The position numbers and the translations under genes are program-made. This document shows, piece after piece, positions 17,551 to 28,197 of a DNA stretch of 64,000 nucleotides. How positions within the stretch are numbered: the first letter of the stretch is position 1; every line of letters starts with the position of its first letter. This stretch comes from Loigolactobacillus zhaoyuanensis (GTDB taxonomy: Bacteria > Bacillota > Bacilli > Lactobacillales > Lactobacillaceae). The stretch is from the NCBI RefSeq assembly GCF_003946385.1, contig NZ_RHOE01000004.1, positions 1 through 64,000 on the forward strand, written 5' to 3'. A model generated the notes under the pieces. It was not told the DNA's origin. It saw only the letters and a program-made list of their open reading frames with translations, and did no database searches.

Positions 17551-20500
17551 TTGACCTTTGTACAATTACAAGTGAAAAGTGCGTATAGTTTACTTGAAAG
17601 CTCGTTGACGATCGCTGAACTAGTGAAAAACGCAAAAGCACGTGGTTATCAGGCTTTAGCACTGACCGATTTTCAATCATTATCGGCCAGTATTGACTTT
17701 TATACTGCCTGTCAAGCGGCGGGTTTACAACCAATTTTGGGCTTGACGATCGCGCCGGCCGGTTTATTTACGTCGGAGCAGCCAGCGCCACTATTAGTCT
17801 ATGCTTTAAATCAAGTAGGCTATCAAGCTTTACTGAAATTATCGACGCGGGTAATGACCAGCGACACACAATTGACCTTAAAAGAATTACAGCCCTATTT
17901 AGGTGATTTAGTTGTAGTGACACCGGCTTATGCTGCTGAACTACCAGAGCTGGCAATAACTGACCGACAACAAGCACAACACTATATCCAACAATTGCAA
18001 GCATTAAAACCTGCACAGCTGCGACTAGGAATCAGTTTACAACCAGAGGGACAAGCCTATGTTGCTATGTTAAAACAATTAAGTGAAACCAGCGGGGTAC
18101 CTTTGATCGCGCTGGAGGATGTCTGTTACTTAGATCCGCAAGATGCGTTTAGTGTCACCGTGCTACAGCATATTAAGGCCGGCACAACACTGGATACAGC
18201 AGTCACACAAGAATCAGGAACACATTATTTAATGCCCGCTGCGGAAGTTGCTGAACGTTACCGGGCCAATGGCTTAGCAGCTGCTGTAACCGCAACTGAG
18301 CAGTTAGCAGCAGCCAGTCAGCTTGAAATTAAATTGCATAATTCTTTGTTACCTAAGTTTCCTGTACCGACTATCCAGTCCAGTCATGCTTATTTGCGCG
18401 AAGTTGCGGAGCAAGGCCTAGCACAGCGGTTCAATGCTGGTCAAGTGCCGCCTGCCTATCAAAAACGGCTAGATTATGAATTAAATATAATCGAAAAAAT
18501 GGGTTTTGAAGACTATTTTCTAATTATTTGGGATGTCATGCAGTATGCACATCGAGTGAATATTTTAACTGGTCCGGGGCGGGGTTCCGCTGCTGGTGCG
18601 TTAGTGGCTTATGCTTTAGCCATTACGGAGGTTGATCCGCTGCAGTATGATCTGTTGTTTGAGCGTTTTTTAAATCCAGAACGGCATAATATGCCTGATA
18701 TTGACTTAGATATTCCTGATAACAAGCGTGAACAGCTGTTGCAGTACGTTCATGAAAAATATGGTCAGCAGCATATGGCGCAGATCATTACCTTCGGCAC
18801 GTTAGCAGCAAAACAAGCCTTGCGCGATGTTGGTCGCGTACTAGGATTGACCCAGTTTGAAATGGCAGATTGGTCTAAAGCCATTCCTGCTGTACTGCAT
18901 ATTAATTTGGAAACCGCCTATAAGCAATCGTTACGTTTGCGTAATCTGGTCAGCGATAGTCCACGTAATCAATTGCTATTTGCCACTGCGCAAAAAATTG
19001 AAGGTTTACCACGTCATTATTCGACTCATGCTGCCGGGATCGTACTGAGTGATCAAGACTTAACCGATTATCTACCGCTACAAACTGGTAGTGAAGGCAT
19101 TTTGTTGACCCAGTTACCGATGGGCAATGTTGAAGCACTGGGCTTGTTGAAGATGGATTTCTTAGGGTTGCGTAATTTAAGTATTTTAGCCAATACATTG
19201 AATTTAATTAAGTTGCAGACGGGTAAGGCTTTACCGATCGCCCAAGTGCCACTAGATGACGCTGCGACGTTAGCACTATTTCAACGTGGGGACACGGATG
19301 GTGTTTTCCAATTTGAATCAGCAGGGATCAAAAATGTTTTGCGCGAGTTGCAACCAACTGGCTTTGAAGATATCGTCGCAGTCAATGCACTTTATCGACC
19401 AGGACCAATGGCAAATATTCCAACTTTTATCAAGCGCAAGCATGAACAAAAGGAACCACACTATCCTGATCAACGGGTAGCCACCATTTTAGCGCCAACT
19501 TATGGTGTGCTTGTCTATCAGGAACAAGTCATGCAAGTAGCGGCAGTAATGGGTGGTTTTAGCTTAGGTGAAGCCGATAGTCTGCGCCGGGCGATGAGTA
19601 AGAAGAAAAAGTCGGTGATCGATGCAAAACGAGACGAATTTTTAACTGGGGCACTTGCGCGCGGCTATAAGCGCGAAGTCGCAACACAAATGTATGATTA
19701 TATTGAAAGCTTTGCCGATTATGGTTTTAATCGTTCCCACGCGGTGGCTTACAGCATGGTGGCATTCCAATTAGCCTATCTCAAAGCCCATTATCCAGCA
19801 GCCTTTTTTGCGGCACTATTAAATTCAGTGATCGGTAATCCAACCAAAACAAAAAGCTATTTAGCTGAAGCTAAGAAGCGCCATTTAACAATTCTGGCCC
19901 CAGACGTTAATCAAAGTCAGTTGACCTATACAGTTCAACGACCGAATAAGATTTTATTTGGTTTAATGTGTATCAAGGGATTACGCCGGCAATTTGTGAC
20001 TGCGTTATTGGCTGAACGGCGTGCTAATGGACGATTTGTTTCATTGGAGCAATTTTTGCAACGATTGGCTAGCCTAGATGATAAATGGCTGACCATGAAT
20101 TATTTGGCGCCCTTGATCTATAGCAATGCATTTCATGAATTTAACGATAACCGTGGGGCCTTACTGAAACGAGTACCGCAACTAGTTGCGAATACAGCTT
20201 TTAGTGGTCAAAATGAATTATTAGCTGAAGAACTAGCCCTGAAAGAAGAAGCCGTGCCTGATTTAACGTTAGCGGATAAACTAGACCAAGAAGAAAAGTA
20301 TTTAGGTGCTTATTTATCAGGCCATCCAGTTGAGAAATACGCTAATTTGCAGTGGCTGAAACCAACAGTTGCAATCAGTGAGCTGGTAGCTGGTAAACGG
20401 CAAGCGGTATTGCTGTTTGTCAAACGGATCAAAGTGATTCGGACAAAACGCGGCGAGCAAATGGCTTTTTTGACGGCTAATGACCCAACTGATGAACTTG

Positions 20501-20892
20501 ACGTCACTGTTTTTCCGCGGTTATACCGGCAAATTAGTCCGTGGCTGGAAAAGGGCCAAGTGATTTATGTTGCTGGTAAGGCGGATGAGCAGCGTGGCGA
20601 GCTACAATTGATTGCTGAACAGATTCAGACGGCCGCCGATTTAGAACAACAACTACCACAAGAAATGTTATTTCTACGCTTAAACGATGAGCAAACTGAG
20701 GCAGTGCAAACTTTGCTCCAACAGAATAAGGGAAACACGCCAGTTTTACTTTTTTATCCAACAACGAAACGTAAAATATTATTGCGCCAACCATATTGGA
20801 TCGACTTAGCTAGTGAGGTCGTTGATCAGTTAGCAGTGGTTCTAGGAGATGCTAATGTGGTGGTGAAAGCGCAGACTTTACCTGCGCCATGA
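17551..20892 (+). CDS. dnaE: DNA polymerase III alpha subunit DnaE
   Basis: A C-family replicative polymerase; in Firmicutes DnaE works alongside PolC, extending primers. The order is a PHP-like domain (1-270), the polymerase core with catalytic aspartates in MPDIDLDIPD (about 383-392) and LKMDFLGLRNLS (about 535), a helix-hairpin-helix region and a C-terminal OB-fold (about 950-1040). The PHP metal motif is lost: the N-terminus reads QLQVKSAYSLL where an HxH is expected. The start is TTG 17551 after AAAGG; 1113 residues. Confidence 0.96.
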   Translation: MTFVQLQVKSAYSLLESSLTIAELVKNAKARGYQALALTDFQSLSASIDFYTACQAAGLQPILGLTIAPAGLFTSEQPAPLLVYALNQVGYQALLKLSTRVMTSDTQLTLKELQPYLGDLVVVTPAYAAELPELAITDRQQAQHYIQQLQALKPAQLRLGISLQPEGQAYVAMLKQLSETSGVPLIALEDVCYLDPQDAFSVTVLQHIKAGTTLDTAVTQESGTHYLMPAAEVAERYRANGLAAAVTATEQLAAASQLEIKLHNSLLPKFPVPTIQSSHAYLREVAEQGLAQRFNAGQVPPAYQKRLDYELNIIEKMGFEDYFLIIWDVMQYAHRVNILTGPGRGSAAGALVAYALAITEVDPLQYDLLFERFLNPERHNMPDIDLDIPDNKREQLLQYVHEKYGQQHMAQIITFGTLAAKQALRDVGRVLGLTQFEMADWSKAIPAVLHINLETAYKQSLRLRNLVSDSPRNQLLFATAQKIEGLPRHYSTHAAGIVLSDQDLTDYLPLQTGSEGILLTQLPMGNVEALGLLKMDFLGLRNLSILANTLNLIKLQTGKALPIAQVPLDDAATLALFQRGDTDGVFQFESAGIKNVLRELQPTGFEDIVAVNALYRPGPMANIPTFIKRKHEQKEPHYPDQRVATILAPTYGVLVYQEQVMQVAAVMGGFSLGEADSLRRAMSKKKKSVIDAKRDEFLTGALARGYKREVATQMYDYIESFADYGFNRSHAVAYSMVAFQLAYLKAHYPAAFFAALLNSVIGNPTKTKSYLAEAKKRHLTILAPDVNQSQLTYTVQRPNKILFGLMCIKGLRRQFVTALLAERRANGRFVSLEQFLQRLASLDDKWLTMNYLAPLIYSNAFHEFNDNRGALLKRVPQLVANTAFSGQNELLAEELALKEEAVPDLTLADKLDQEEKYLGAYLSGHPVEKYANLQWLKPTVAISELVAGKRQAVLLFVKRIKVIRTKRGEQMAFLTANDPTDELDVTVFPRLYRQISPWLEKGQVIYVAGKADEQRGELQLIAEQIQTAADLEQQLPQEMLFLRLNDEQTEAVQTLLQQNKGNTPVLLFYPTTKRKILLRQPYWIDLASEVVDQLAVVLGDANVVVKAQTLPAP

Positions 20893-20940
20893 CTGAAAAC
20901 GATTTAAAGTTAATTTGTGATGAAAAATTCAAAGATAAAG

Positions 20941-20969
20941 CAGACATATTTTCAGAAAAGTGGTATGAT
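20941..20969 (+). promoter_or_regulatory. Probable pfkA promoter
   Basis: CAGACA at 20941-20946, a 17-base spacer, and an extended -10 TGGTATGAT ending at 20969. The strength comes mainly from the extended -10. Confidence 0.6.
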
Positions 20970-21025
20970 ATTGTCTGGGTTTGAGTGCAGGTGCTTGTAC
21001 TTTAACAACTAATCAAAATGCCTGA

Positions 21026-21994
<969 letters not shown>

Positions 21995-22091
21995 GTTAGT
22001 TTTAAAAGTGTGTCGATAAGACACAACTAATCTAAGATAAAAATGACATTAAAGTCTTTTTATAAAAAATTCCAAGGGAGAGATTCTACCT

Positions 22092-23852
22092 ATGAAGAAA
22101 ACCAAGATCGTAAGTACACTTGGTCCTGCTAGTTCCGATAAAGAAACAATCAAGAAATTGATCGAAGCTGGTGCTAACGTATTCCGTTTCAATTTCTCAC
22201 ATGGTGACCATGCAGAACATGAAGATCGGATGCAACAAGCACGTGATGCAGTCAAAGAAACTGGTAAAATGATCGGCTTTATGTTAGATACTAAAGGTGC
22301 TGAAATCCGCACTACAGTTGAAAAACCTGGCAAGATCGAATTCAAAACCGGCGATGTAACACGTATTTCAATGGATGATTCCATTGAAGGGACTAAAGAA
22401 AAGATTGCGGTTACTTATCCAGGTTTGTTTGATGATGTTCACGTTGGCGGCCACGTTTTATTTGATGATGGTTTGATCGACATGAAGGTTACCGAAAAAG
22501 ATGACGCCAACAAAGAACTGATCGTTGAAGTTGAAAACGACGGCTTACTTGGCTCCCGTAAAGGTGTTAACGCACCTGGTGTTTCAATCAACTTACCAGG
22601 TATCACTGAAAAAGATGCTTCTGATATTCGTTTTGGTTTAGACCATGATATTGACTACATCGCTGCTAGCTTTGTTCGTAAAGCACAAGATGTTTTAGAT
22701 ATTCGCGAATTATTAGAAGAGAAGCATATGGAACATGTTCAAATCTTCCCTAAAATCGAATCACAAGAGGGTATCGACAACATCAGCGAAATCTTAAAGG
22801 TTTCTGATGGTTTGATGGTTGCTCGTGGCGACATGGGCGTCGAGATTCCTGTTGAAAATGTACCGATCATCCAAAAACGTTTGATCAAGATGTGCAACGT
22901 TTTGGGCAAACCAGTTATTACAGCAACACAGATGTTAGATTCTATGCAAGAAAACCCACGCCCTACTCGTGCTGAAGCTACTGACGTTGCCAATGCTATC
23001 TTTGATGGTACTGATGCAACAATGCTTTCAGGCGAAAGTGCCAACGGTAAATACCCTGTAGAATCAGTTGCTACAATGGCTAAAATTGCAGTTCGTGCTG
23101 AAAAATCAATGATCGATCAAGATTCATTTGCTTTAAAAGAATTCAGCAAAACTGATGTTACAGAAGCAATTGGTCAATCCGTTGCCCATACTGCTCGTAA
23201 CTTAGGCATCCGTACAATCGTTGCTGCAACGGAATCTGGCTTTACTGCCCGGATGATCTCCAAGTATCGTCCTAAGTCTGATATCTTGGCAATTACTTTT
23301 GACGAACGCACTCGCCGTGGCTTAGCCGTTAACTGGGGTGTTCAACCAATCGTAACTGACAAGCCATCATCAACTGATGACATGTTTAACTTGGCTTCAC
23401 AAAAAGCACAAGACCTTGGCTTCGCTAAAGAAGGCGACTTGATCTTGATCACTGCTGGTGTGCCAGTTGGCGAACGTGGTACAACTAACGTTATGAAGAT
23501 CCAATTGATTGGTTCTAAATTAGTTGAAGGCCAAGGCGTTGGCGATCAAACCGTTATCGGTAAGACAGTTATCGCTACTTCAGCTGCTGAAGCTAACCAA
23601 AAGGCTGTCGAAGGTGGTATCTTAGTTGTTAAAACAACTGATAAAGACTACTTACCAGCCATTGAAAAATCAAGTGCTTTGATCGTTGAAGCTGGCGGAT
23701 TAACAAGTCATGCTGCAGTTGTTGGTATTGCAATGGGTATTCCAGTTGTTGTCGGCGCTACAGACGCAACTTCATTGATTGCTGATGACGAAGTTATTAC
23801 TGTTGATTCACGTCGTGGTATCATTTATCGTGGTGCTTCTAACGCAATGTAA
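22092..23852 (+). CDS. pyk: Pyruvate kinase
   Basis: Catalyses the last ATP-forming step of glycolysis. The barrel has MLDTKGAEIRT and the catalytic lysine segment IFPKIESQEGIDN, and the following helix ATQMLDSM. At 586 residues it carries the extra C-terminal domain found in Bacilli, resembling the phosphohistidine domain of PEP-utilising enzymes, with GGLTSHAAVV near residue 537. The start is ATG 22092 with GGGAGAG. Codon use is strongly biased, as expected for high expression. A terminator follows. Confidence 0.98.
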   Translation: MKKTKIVSTLGPASSDKETIKKLIEAGANVFRFNFSHGDHAEHEDRMQQARDAVKETGKMIGFMLDTKGAEIRTTVEKPGKIEFKTGDVTRISMDDSIEGTKEKIAVTYPGLFDDVHVGGHVLFDDGLIDMKVTEKDDANKELIVEVENDGLLGSRKGVNAPGVSINLPGITEKDASDIRFGLDHDIDYIAASFVRKAQDVLDIRELLEEKHMEHVQIFPKIESQEGIDNISEILKVSDGLMVARGDMGVEIPVENVPIIQKRLIKMCNVLGKPVITATQMLDSMQENPRPTRAEATDVANAIFDGTDATMLSGESANGKYPVESVATMAKIAVRAEKSMIDQDSFALKEFSKTDVTEAIGQSVAHTARNLGIRTIVAATESGFTARMISKYRPKSDILAITFDERTRRGLAVNWGVQPIVTDKPSSTDDMFNLASQKAQDLGFAKEGDLILITAGVPVGERGTTNVMKIQLIGSKLVEGQGVGDQTVIGKTVIATSAAEANQKAVEGGILVVKTTDKDYLPAIEKSSALIVEAGGLTSHAAVVGIAMGIPVVVGATDATSLIADDEVITVDSRRGIIYRGASNAM

Positions 23853-23865
23853 TTTTTGAATTAAA

Positions 23866-23896
23866 GCTGTCGTGTTTTACACGACGGCTTTTTTTT
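23866..23896 (+). terminator. Terminator of the pfkA-pyk operon
   Basis: GCTGTCGTGT (23866-23875) pairs with ACACGACGGC (23879-23888) through one mismatch, followed by eight T residues. Confidence 0.88.
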
Positions 23897-24033
23897 GTGC
23901 TATCATTAATCAATGAACAGTTAAAGTGGCAATCTTGATAGATAACACATAGACGTTATTATTTACTAAAGTTAGTTTTAAAATACTTATGGTGAATCGT
24001 TCAACACCAATAAATCACATTTGGGGAGGACAT

Positions 24034-24498
24034 ATGGAAAGCTGGCTATTCTTAGCGATTATTTTAGTTGTCGCTTTTTTGGGTAAAAACCAATCATTAG
24101 TGATCGCTGCTGCGGTTGTTTTAGCGCTAAAACTAATACCAAATACGCAAAAACTATTAACAACCATCCAAGCTAAAGGGATCAATTGGGGCGTGACCGT
24201 GATTTCCGTTGCTATTTTAGTACCGATCGCTACTGGGCAAATTGGCTTTAAAGATCTATTTAATGCTTTTAAGTCGCCAGTAGGATTTATAGCGGTCGCT
24301 TGTGGTGTTTTAGTAGCAGTTCTATCCAGTAAGGGTGTTGGGCTATTATCCCAAAGTCCGGAAATTACGGTGGCCCTTGTTTTTGGTACGATCATGGGCG
24401 TAGTTCTATTTAAAGGAATTGCCGCCGGTCCTGTAATTGCTTCAGGCATGACTTTTGTGATCATCCAAGTGATGCAGTCTTTATCACTGATCAAATAA
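24034..24498 (+). CDS. DUF441 family membrane protein
   Basis: A hydrophobic 154-residue protein with about four predicted membrane helices, matching the UPF0756/DUF441 (YtwI, YeaL) family, which has no known function. The frame opens at 23989, but GGGGAGGA (24023-24030) puts the start at ATG 24034. It stands alone between pyk and cvfB with a 50-base gap downstream. A long antisense open frame exists over the same DNA but lacks coding support. Confidence 0.88.
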   Translation: MESWLFLAIILVVAFLGKNQSLVIAAAVVLALKLIPNTQKLLTTIQAKGINWGVTVISVAILVPIATGQIGFKDLFNAFKSPVGFIAVACGVLVAVLSSKGVGLLSQSPEITVALVFGTIMGVVLFKGIAAGPVIASGMTFVIIQVMQSLSLIK

Positions 24499-24547
24499 AT
24501 CTAATGAAATTAAACAGCATTGAGCTGAACTCGAGATAGGAGATATT

Positions 24548-25426
24548 ATGGCGACAAATCAAGCTATTGGTAAAAAAATCTCGGTGACCGTTACCGACGA
24601 AAATCAGGATTATTATTTTGGACAACACGAAGGTTTTACATACCGCGTGGCCAAATCGGAATTTGATAAGATACACCATGCAACAGATGCAATCACCGGT
24701 TTTGCTTATGAAAACGAGGATCACGAGCTACAAATCACGACTAAAATTCCTTATGTGCAGATCGGCCGTTTTGATTTTGCTCCTGTCGTTGCGGTACGCC
24801 ACGATCTAGGTGTTTTTATTGATATTGGGTTACCTGACAAGGATGTGGTACTTTCTTTAGACGAATTACCAACGATCAAACAATTATGGCCAGCACGCGG
24901 TGATTATTTATTGATCAGCCTAAAAGTTGATAATAAAGGCCGTTTGTGGGCTGATTTAGCTGATGATGAACGCTTCCAGCAAATGGGTAAAAAAGCGGCG
25001 CCAGAATTAAATAATACCAATGTGCTAGGCACTATTTATCGATTAAAGATGGTGGGTAGCTATGTTTACACGTCAGAACATTATTTAGGTTTTATTCATC
25101 CCAGCGAACGTGATGCTGAACCACGATTGGGCCAACAAGTTAAAGCACGTGTGATCGGCGTTCGGCCAGACGGTGTCTTAAATCTTTCTTTACGACCACG
25201 AGCTTATGAAGCAATCGGTGACGATGCACAAATGATTTTGGCCGTACTACAACACCAACCTGCTGGCAGAATACCTTATACCGATAAAAGTAATCCAGAA
25301 GATATTAAACAATATTTCGGGATCAGCAAAGGCCAATTTAAGCGTGCTTTAGGTCACTTAATGAAGGCTGGTGTGGTCAAACAAGAAGCCGGAGAAACGA
25401 TTTTGGTGGCACAAGACGAACAATAA
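24548..25426 (+). CDS. cvfB: CvfB-type S1 domain RNA-binding protein
   Basis: A member of the CvfB/YitL family: several S1-like OB-folds followed by a C-terminal winged helix (about residues 220-285, with YFGISKGQFKRALGHLMKAGVV). CvfB binds RNA and affects virulence gene expression in Staphylococcus aureus; its target in lactobacilli is unknown. The length of 292 residues fits. The start is ATG 24548 behind ATAGGAGA. It is followed by a Fur-family regulator in the same direction. Confidence 0.87.
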   Translation: MATNQAIGKKISVTVTDENQDYYFGQHEGFTYRVAKSEFDKIHHATDAITGFAYENEDHELQITTKIPYVQIGRFDFAPVVAVRHDLGVFIDIGLPDKDVVLSLDELPTIKQLWPARGDYLLISLKVDNKGRLWADLADDERFQQMGKKAAPELNNTNVLGTIYRLKMVGSYVYTSEHYLGFIHPSERDAEPRLGQQVKARVIGVRPDGVLNLSLRPRAYEAIGDDAQMILAVLQHQPAGRIPYTDKSNPEDIKQYFGISKGQFKRALGHLMKAGVVKQEAGETILVAQDEQ

Positions 25427-25519
25427 TTATGTCGGACGCTAAGCTACTATTTTTGGTTAAATAGCAATCGGAATAGTTTTATGAGGTACTCTAGTAAGCG
25501 TAAAAGCGGAGGGATCAAG

Positions 25520-26011
25520 ATGGTAGATCAGGCGTACGTTAAAAAAATTAAAGCGCAGTTGCATCAAGCCGGCTTTAAACTAACACCGCAGCGAGAAGCC
25601 ACTGTAGTGTCATTGCTGCAAAATGAGACCGGGCACTTGAGCGCAGAAGAAGTTTACTTACTAGTCAAGGAATCAACGCCTGATATTGGTCTAGCAACCG
25701 TTTATCGGACCTTAGAAATTCTGACTGAACTAAATATCGTTAACAAAGTGAGTTTCAACGATGGCTTGATACGATATGATTTACGTCGGGAAGGCGCTCA
25801 GCACCATTTTCATCATCATTTGCAGTGCATGCAATGTGGTAAAATTCAGGAGATACATGAAGATTTATTACACGATGTTGAGCGACTAGTTGAACAGCAG
25901 TATCACTTTGAAGTTCAAGATCATAAATTGACTTTTCAGGGTTTATGCGCTGATTGTCAACGTCATAATCGTGAGGTCAAGGCAGCTGCGGCTCAAGAAA
26001 AGAAAGAATAG
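25520..26011 (+). CDS. fur: Fur family metal-dependent transcriptional regulator
   Basis: A dimeric metal-sensing repressor (Fur, Zur or PerR type). The N-terminal winged helix contains FKLTPQREATVVSLL and IGLATVYRTLEIL. The dimer domain has a His-rich stretch HHFHHHLQCMQCGK and a second CADC, giving two CxxC pairs for structural zinc. The frame opens at 25481, but the AGCGGAGGGA site sets ATG 25520, giving 163 residues. The exact metal cannot be read from sequence; its position before xerD matches the gene usually named fur in lactobacilli. Confidence 0.9.
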   Translation: MVDQAYVKKIKAQLHQAGFKLTPQREATVVSLLQNETGHLSAEEVYLLVKESTPDIGLATVYRTLEILTELNIVNKVSFNDGLIRYDLRREGAQHHFHHHLQCMQCGKIQEIHEDLLHDVERLVEQQYHFEVQDHKLTFQGLCADCQRHNREVKAAAAQEKKE

Positions 26012-26026
26012 AGAGTTGGAACTAGA

Positions 26027-26923
26027 TTGGACGCAATGACCAATCAGCTTGCTGATTTTAAACGTTATTTGCTAGTCGAAAAGGGTTTATCACAAAATAC
26101 CGTGAGCAGTTATACCCGTGATTTAACCAAATTTACGTCGTATTTAGATCAACAAAAAATGATGGATTTTAATCAGGACCGTTTCGTGATCCTTGATTTT
26201 TTAACGACTTTAAAAGTTAAAAAAATGGCTAATAATAGTGTGATTCGAATGGTTTCTAGTTTACGTAAATTTTATCGCTACCTTTTGGAAACTGATCAGA
26301 TCACCATTGATCCGATGCAACAAGTTGATTCGCCTAAAAAAGAGCAACATTTACCACAAGTGCTTTCGCAAGCCGAGGTTACCCGCTTATTGGCAGCGCC
26401 AGATACGACCACTGCTATCGGAATACGTGATCGTGCTATTTTAGAAGTGCTCTACGCAACTGGCTTACGGGTCAGCGAATTAACGCATTTAAAAATGGCA
26501 GAACTACATTTGAGTCTTGGCTTGATCCAAACGCTCGGCAAGGGTGATAAGGAGCGGTTAATTCCAATCGGTGATGTTGCAATCGAGTGGATCAAGCGTT
26601 ATCTGGAAATGAGTCGGTCAACTTTCTTGAAGCCTGGGCAAAGTGAGCCGATTTTATTTTTAAATCACTATGGTCGACCGTTTACCCGGCAAGGTATCTG
26701 GAAAAATCTTAAGAAAATGGTCCAAACAGCTGGGATAAATAAGGATATTACGCCACATACTTTGCGGCATTCGTTTGCAACCCATCTTTTGGAAAATGGT
26801 GCCGATCTACGTGTGGTACAAGAATTATTAGGCCATGCAGATATTTCGACGACCCAAATCTACACACATGTTAGCCAAAAACACCTGCGCGAAGTTTATA
26901 ATCGCTATCATCCACGGGCTTAA
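26027..26923 (+). CDS. xerD: Site-specific tyrosine recombinase XerD
   Basis: Resolves chromosome dimers at dif with XerC. The N-terminal SAM-like core-binding domain (1-90) is followed by the catalytic domain with all active residues: Arg in ATGLRVSEL, Lys in GKGDKER, HTLRHSFATH, HADIST and the nucleophile Tyr in TQIYTHV. The length of 298 residues is typical. The start is TTG 26027 or ATG 26036; the binding site is weak. It starts 15 bases after fur. Confidence 0.95.
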   Translation: MDAMTNQLADFKRYLLVEKGLSQNTVSSYTRDLTKFTSYLDQQKMMDFNQDRFVILDFLTTLKVKKMANNSVIRMVSSLRKFYRYLLETDQITIDPMQQVDSPKKEQHLPQVLSQAEVTRLLAAPDTTTAIGIRDRAILEVLYATGLRVSELTHLKMAELHLSLGLIQTLGKGDKERLIPIGDVAIEWIKRYLEMSRSTFLKPGQSEPILFLNHYGRPFTRQGIWKNLKKMVQTAGINKDITPHTLRHSFATHLLENGADLRVVQELLGHADISTTQIYTHVSQKHLREVYNRYHPRA

Positions 26924-27083
26924 ATCATCTGGTATAAATGAATGAAATATCGGTTAAATAAGTACTGTTTTATCAAATTCATTAATAACAACTGGTTAAT
27001 ATGAGAGTGGCATTGTGACGCAAATATTGTTATGATAGGATAGCTATGGTTATAAATGAACGGTAAGGACTGGGAGGTCTAGC

Positions 27084-27467
27084 ATGTTATTAAAGTATAA
27101 AATGGACTACGAGAAGATCGCAATGGGTCTTCTTTCCTTTATTCCTGATCTGAATGATGTTAGCCACCTAAACGCTGAGATTGAATGGTATCAAACCGAA
27201 TCAGGTCGGCAATTATTTTTATGGAAGAATGCAACTGGTGATATTGTTGGGGTAGTTGGCGTTGAACAAAATAAAGATTACTTAATTGTCCGGCACTTAT
27301 CATTGAGTCCATCTGATCGTGATGAAGGTAATAGTTTTACAATTTTAGATGAATTGGCCCGTTTATATCCGGAAGACAAATTAATGGGTACGATCGCGAC
27401 ATCACCCTTAATTGGTAAATGGGAACAACGACATAAAAAGGATGAGCTTAGTGGCCTTAACGGTTAA
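27084..27467 (+). CDS. ribT: RibT-like GNAT family protein
   Basis: A 127-residue protein resembling B. subtilis RibT, a GNAT-fold acetyltransferase-like protein first named from the riboflavin operon. It is found next to scpAB in many Firmicutes; no rib genes are near here. The start is ATG 27084 with GGGAGG. A TATGAT with a preceding TG (27031-27036) may be its promoter. Its end overlaps the start of scpA by 17 bases, indicating coupling. The substrate is unknown. Confidence 0.82.
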   Translation: MLLKYKMDYEKIAMGLLSFIPDLNDVSHLNAEIEWYQTESGRQLFLWKNATGDIVGVVGVEQNKDYLIVRHLSLSPSDRDEGNSFTILDELARLYPEDKLMGTIATSPLIGKWEQRHKKDELSGLNG

Positions 27468-28197
27468 ATTACCCGAATTTGAGGGACCTTTAGATTTGTT
27501 GCTGCATTTAATCAAAGTTTCAGAAATGAATATTGATGATATTCCGATCGTGGCGATCACGTCACAGTACATGGATTATCTGCATTCTATGCAGCAGATC
27601 AAATTAGAAATTGCTGGCGATTATTTTGTGATGGCGGCAACTTTAATGCGGATTAAAAGTCAGTGGTTACTACCGCAGCCGGAGGTACCATTACTTGAAG
27701 ATGTGGCAGAAGCTAGTGAGGATCCCCGGGATGAGCTAGTTGCTCAGTTATTGACTTATCAAGCCTATAAAGAAGCGGCGACAGATTTACAAACGCGCGA
27801 ACAGACACGAAAGGCTCATTTCAGTAAGGCACCTAGCTTATTGGCGGGTGCTGAGCCGCTACCAATGCCAGAGCAGCCGTTAGATATTGCGGCGCTGACA
27901 ACGGCGTTTAATGCATTGTTACGCCGTCAGCTGCCAGCTCAGCCAGCATTGATGCGCAATGTTCAACGTGAAACGATAACAGTGGCGGAAAAGGTGACCC
28001 AAATCACGCAGGCGCTAAAACTTAGTGCAAAGCACCAATTAACCTTCACGCACTTACTTTCCGCGGTTCCGTCGACTGAAGAAACTGTGACCACTTTTAT
28101 GGCTGTTTTAGAATTAATGAAAAATAAACAAATCGCTTGTTTTCAAGCACAAACGTTAGCACCGATCACGGTTGCCTTGAAAGAGGAAATTGCATGA
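27451..28197 (+). CDS. scpA: Segregation and condensation protein A
   Basis: The kleisin subunit that bridges the SMC dimer with ScpB in bacterial condensin, organising the chromosome. The N-terminal signature LPEFEGPLDLLLHLI and a C-terminal winged helix are present. The frame is open from 27412, but GTG 27451 with AAAGGATGAG upstream gives the usual N-terminus (ATG 27442 also possible); 248 residues. Its TGA overlaps the scpB ATG. Confidence 0.95.
   Translation: MALTVKLPEFEGPLDLLLHLIKVSEMNIDDIPIVAITSQYMDYLHSMQQIKLEIAGDYFVMAATLMRIKSQWLLPQPEVPLLEDVAEASEDPRDELVAQLLTYQAYKEAATDLQTREQTRKAHFSKAPSLLAGAEPLPMPEQPLDIAALTTAFNALLRRQLPAQPALMRNVQRETITVAEKVTQITQALKLSAKHQLTFTHLLSAVPSTEETVTTFMAVLELMKNKQIACFQAQTLAPITVALKEEIA

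Noticed and set aside
24015-24494. Long minus-strand open frame (159 codons) over the DUF441 gene
   Set aside because: No ribosome binding site, unlikely amino acid composition, and the plus-strand frame encodes a recognised membrane protein family with a strong binding site.
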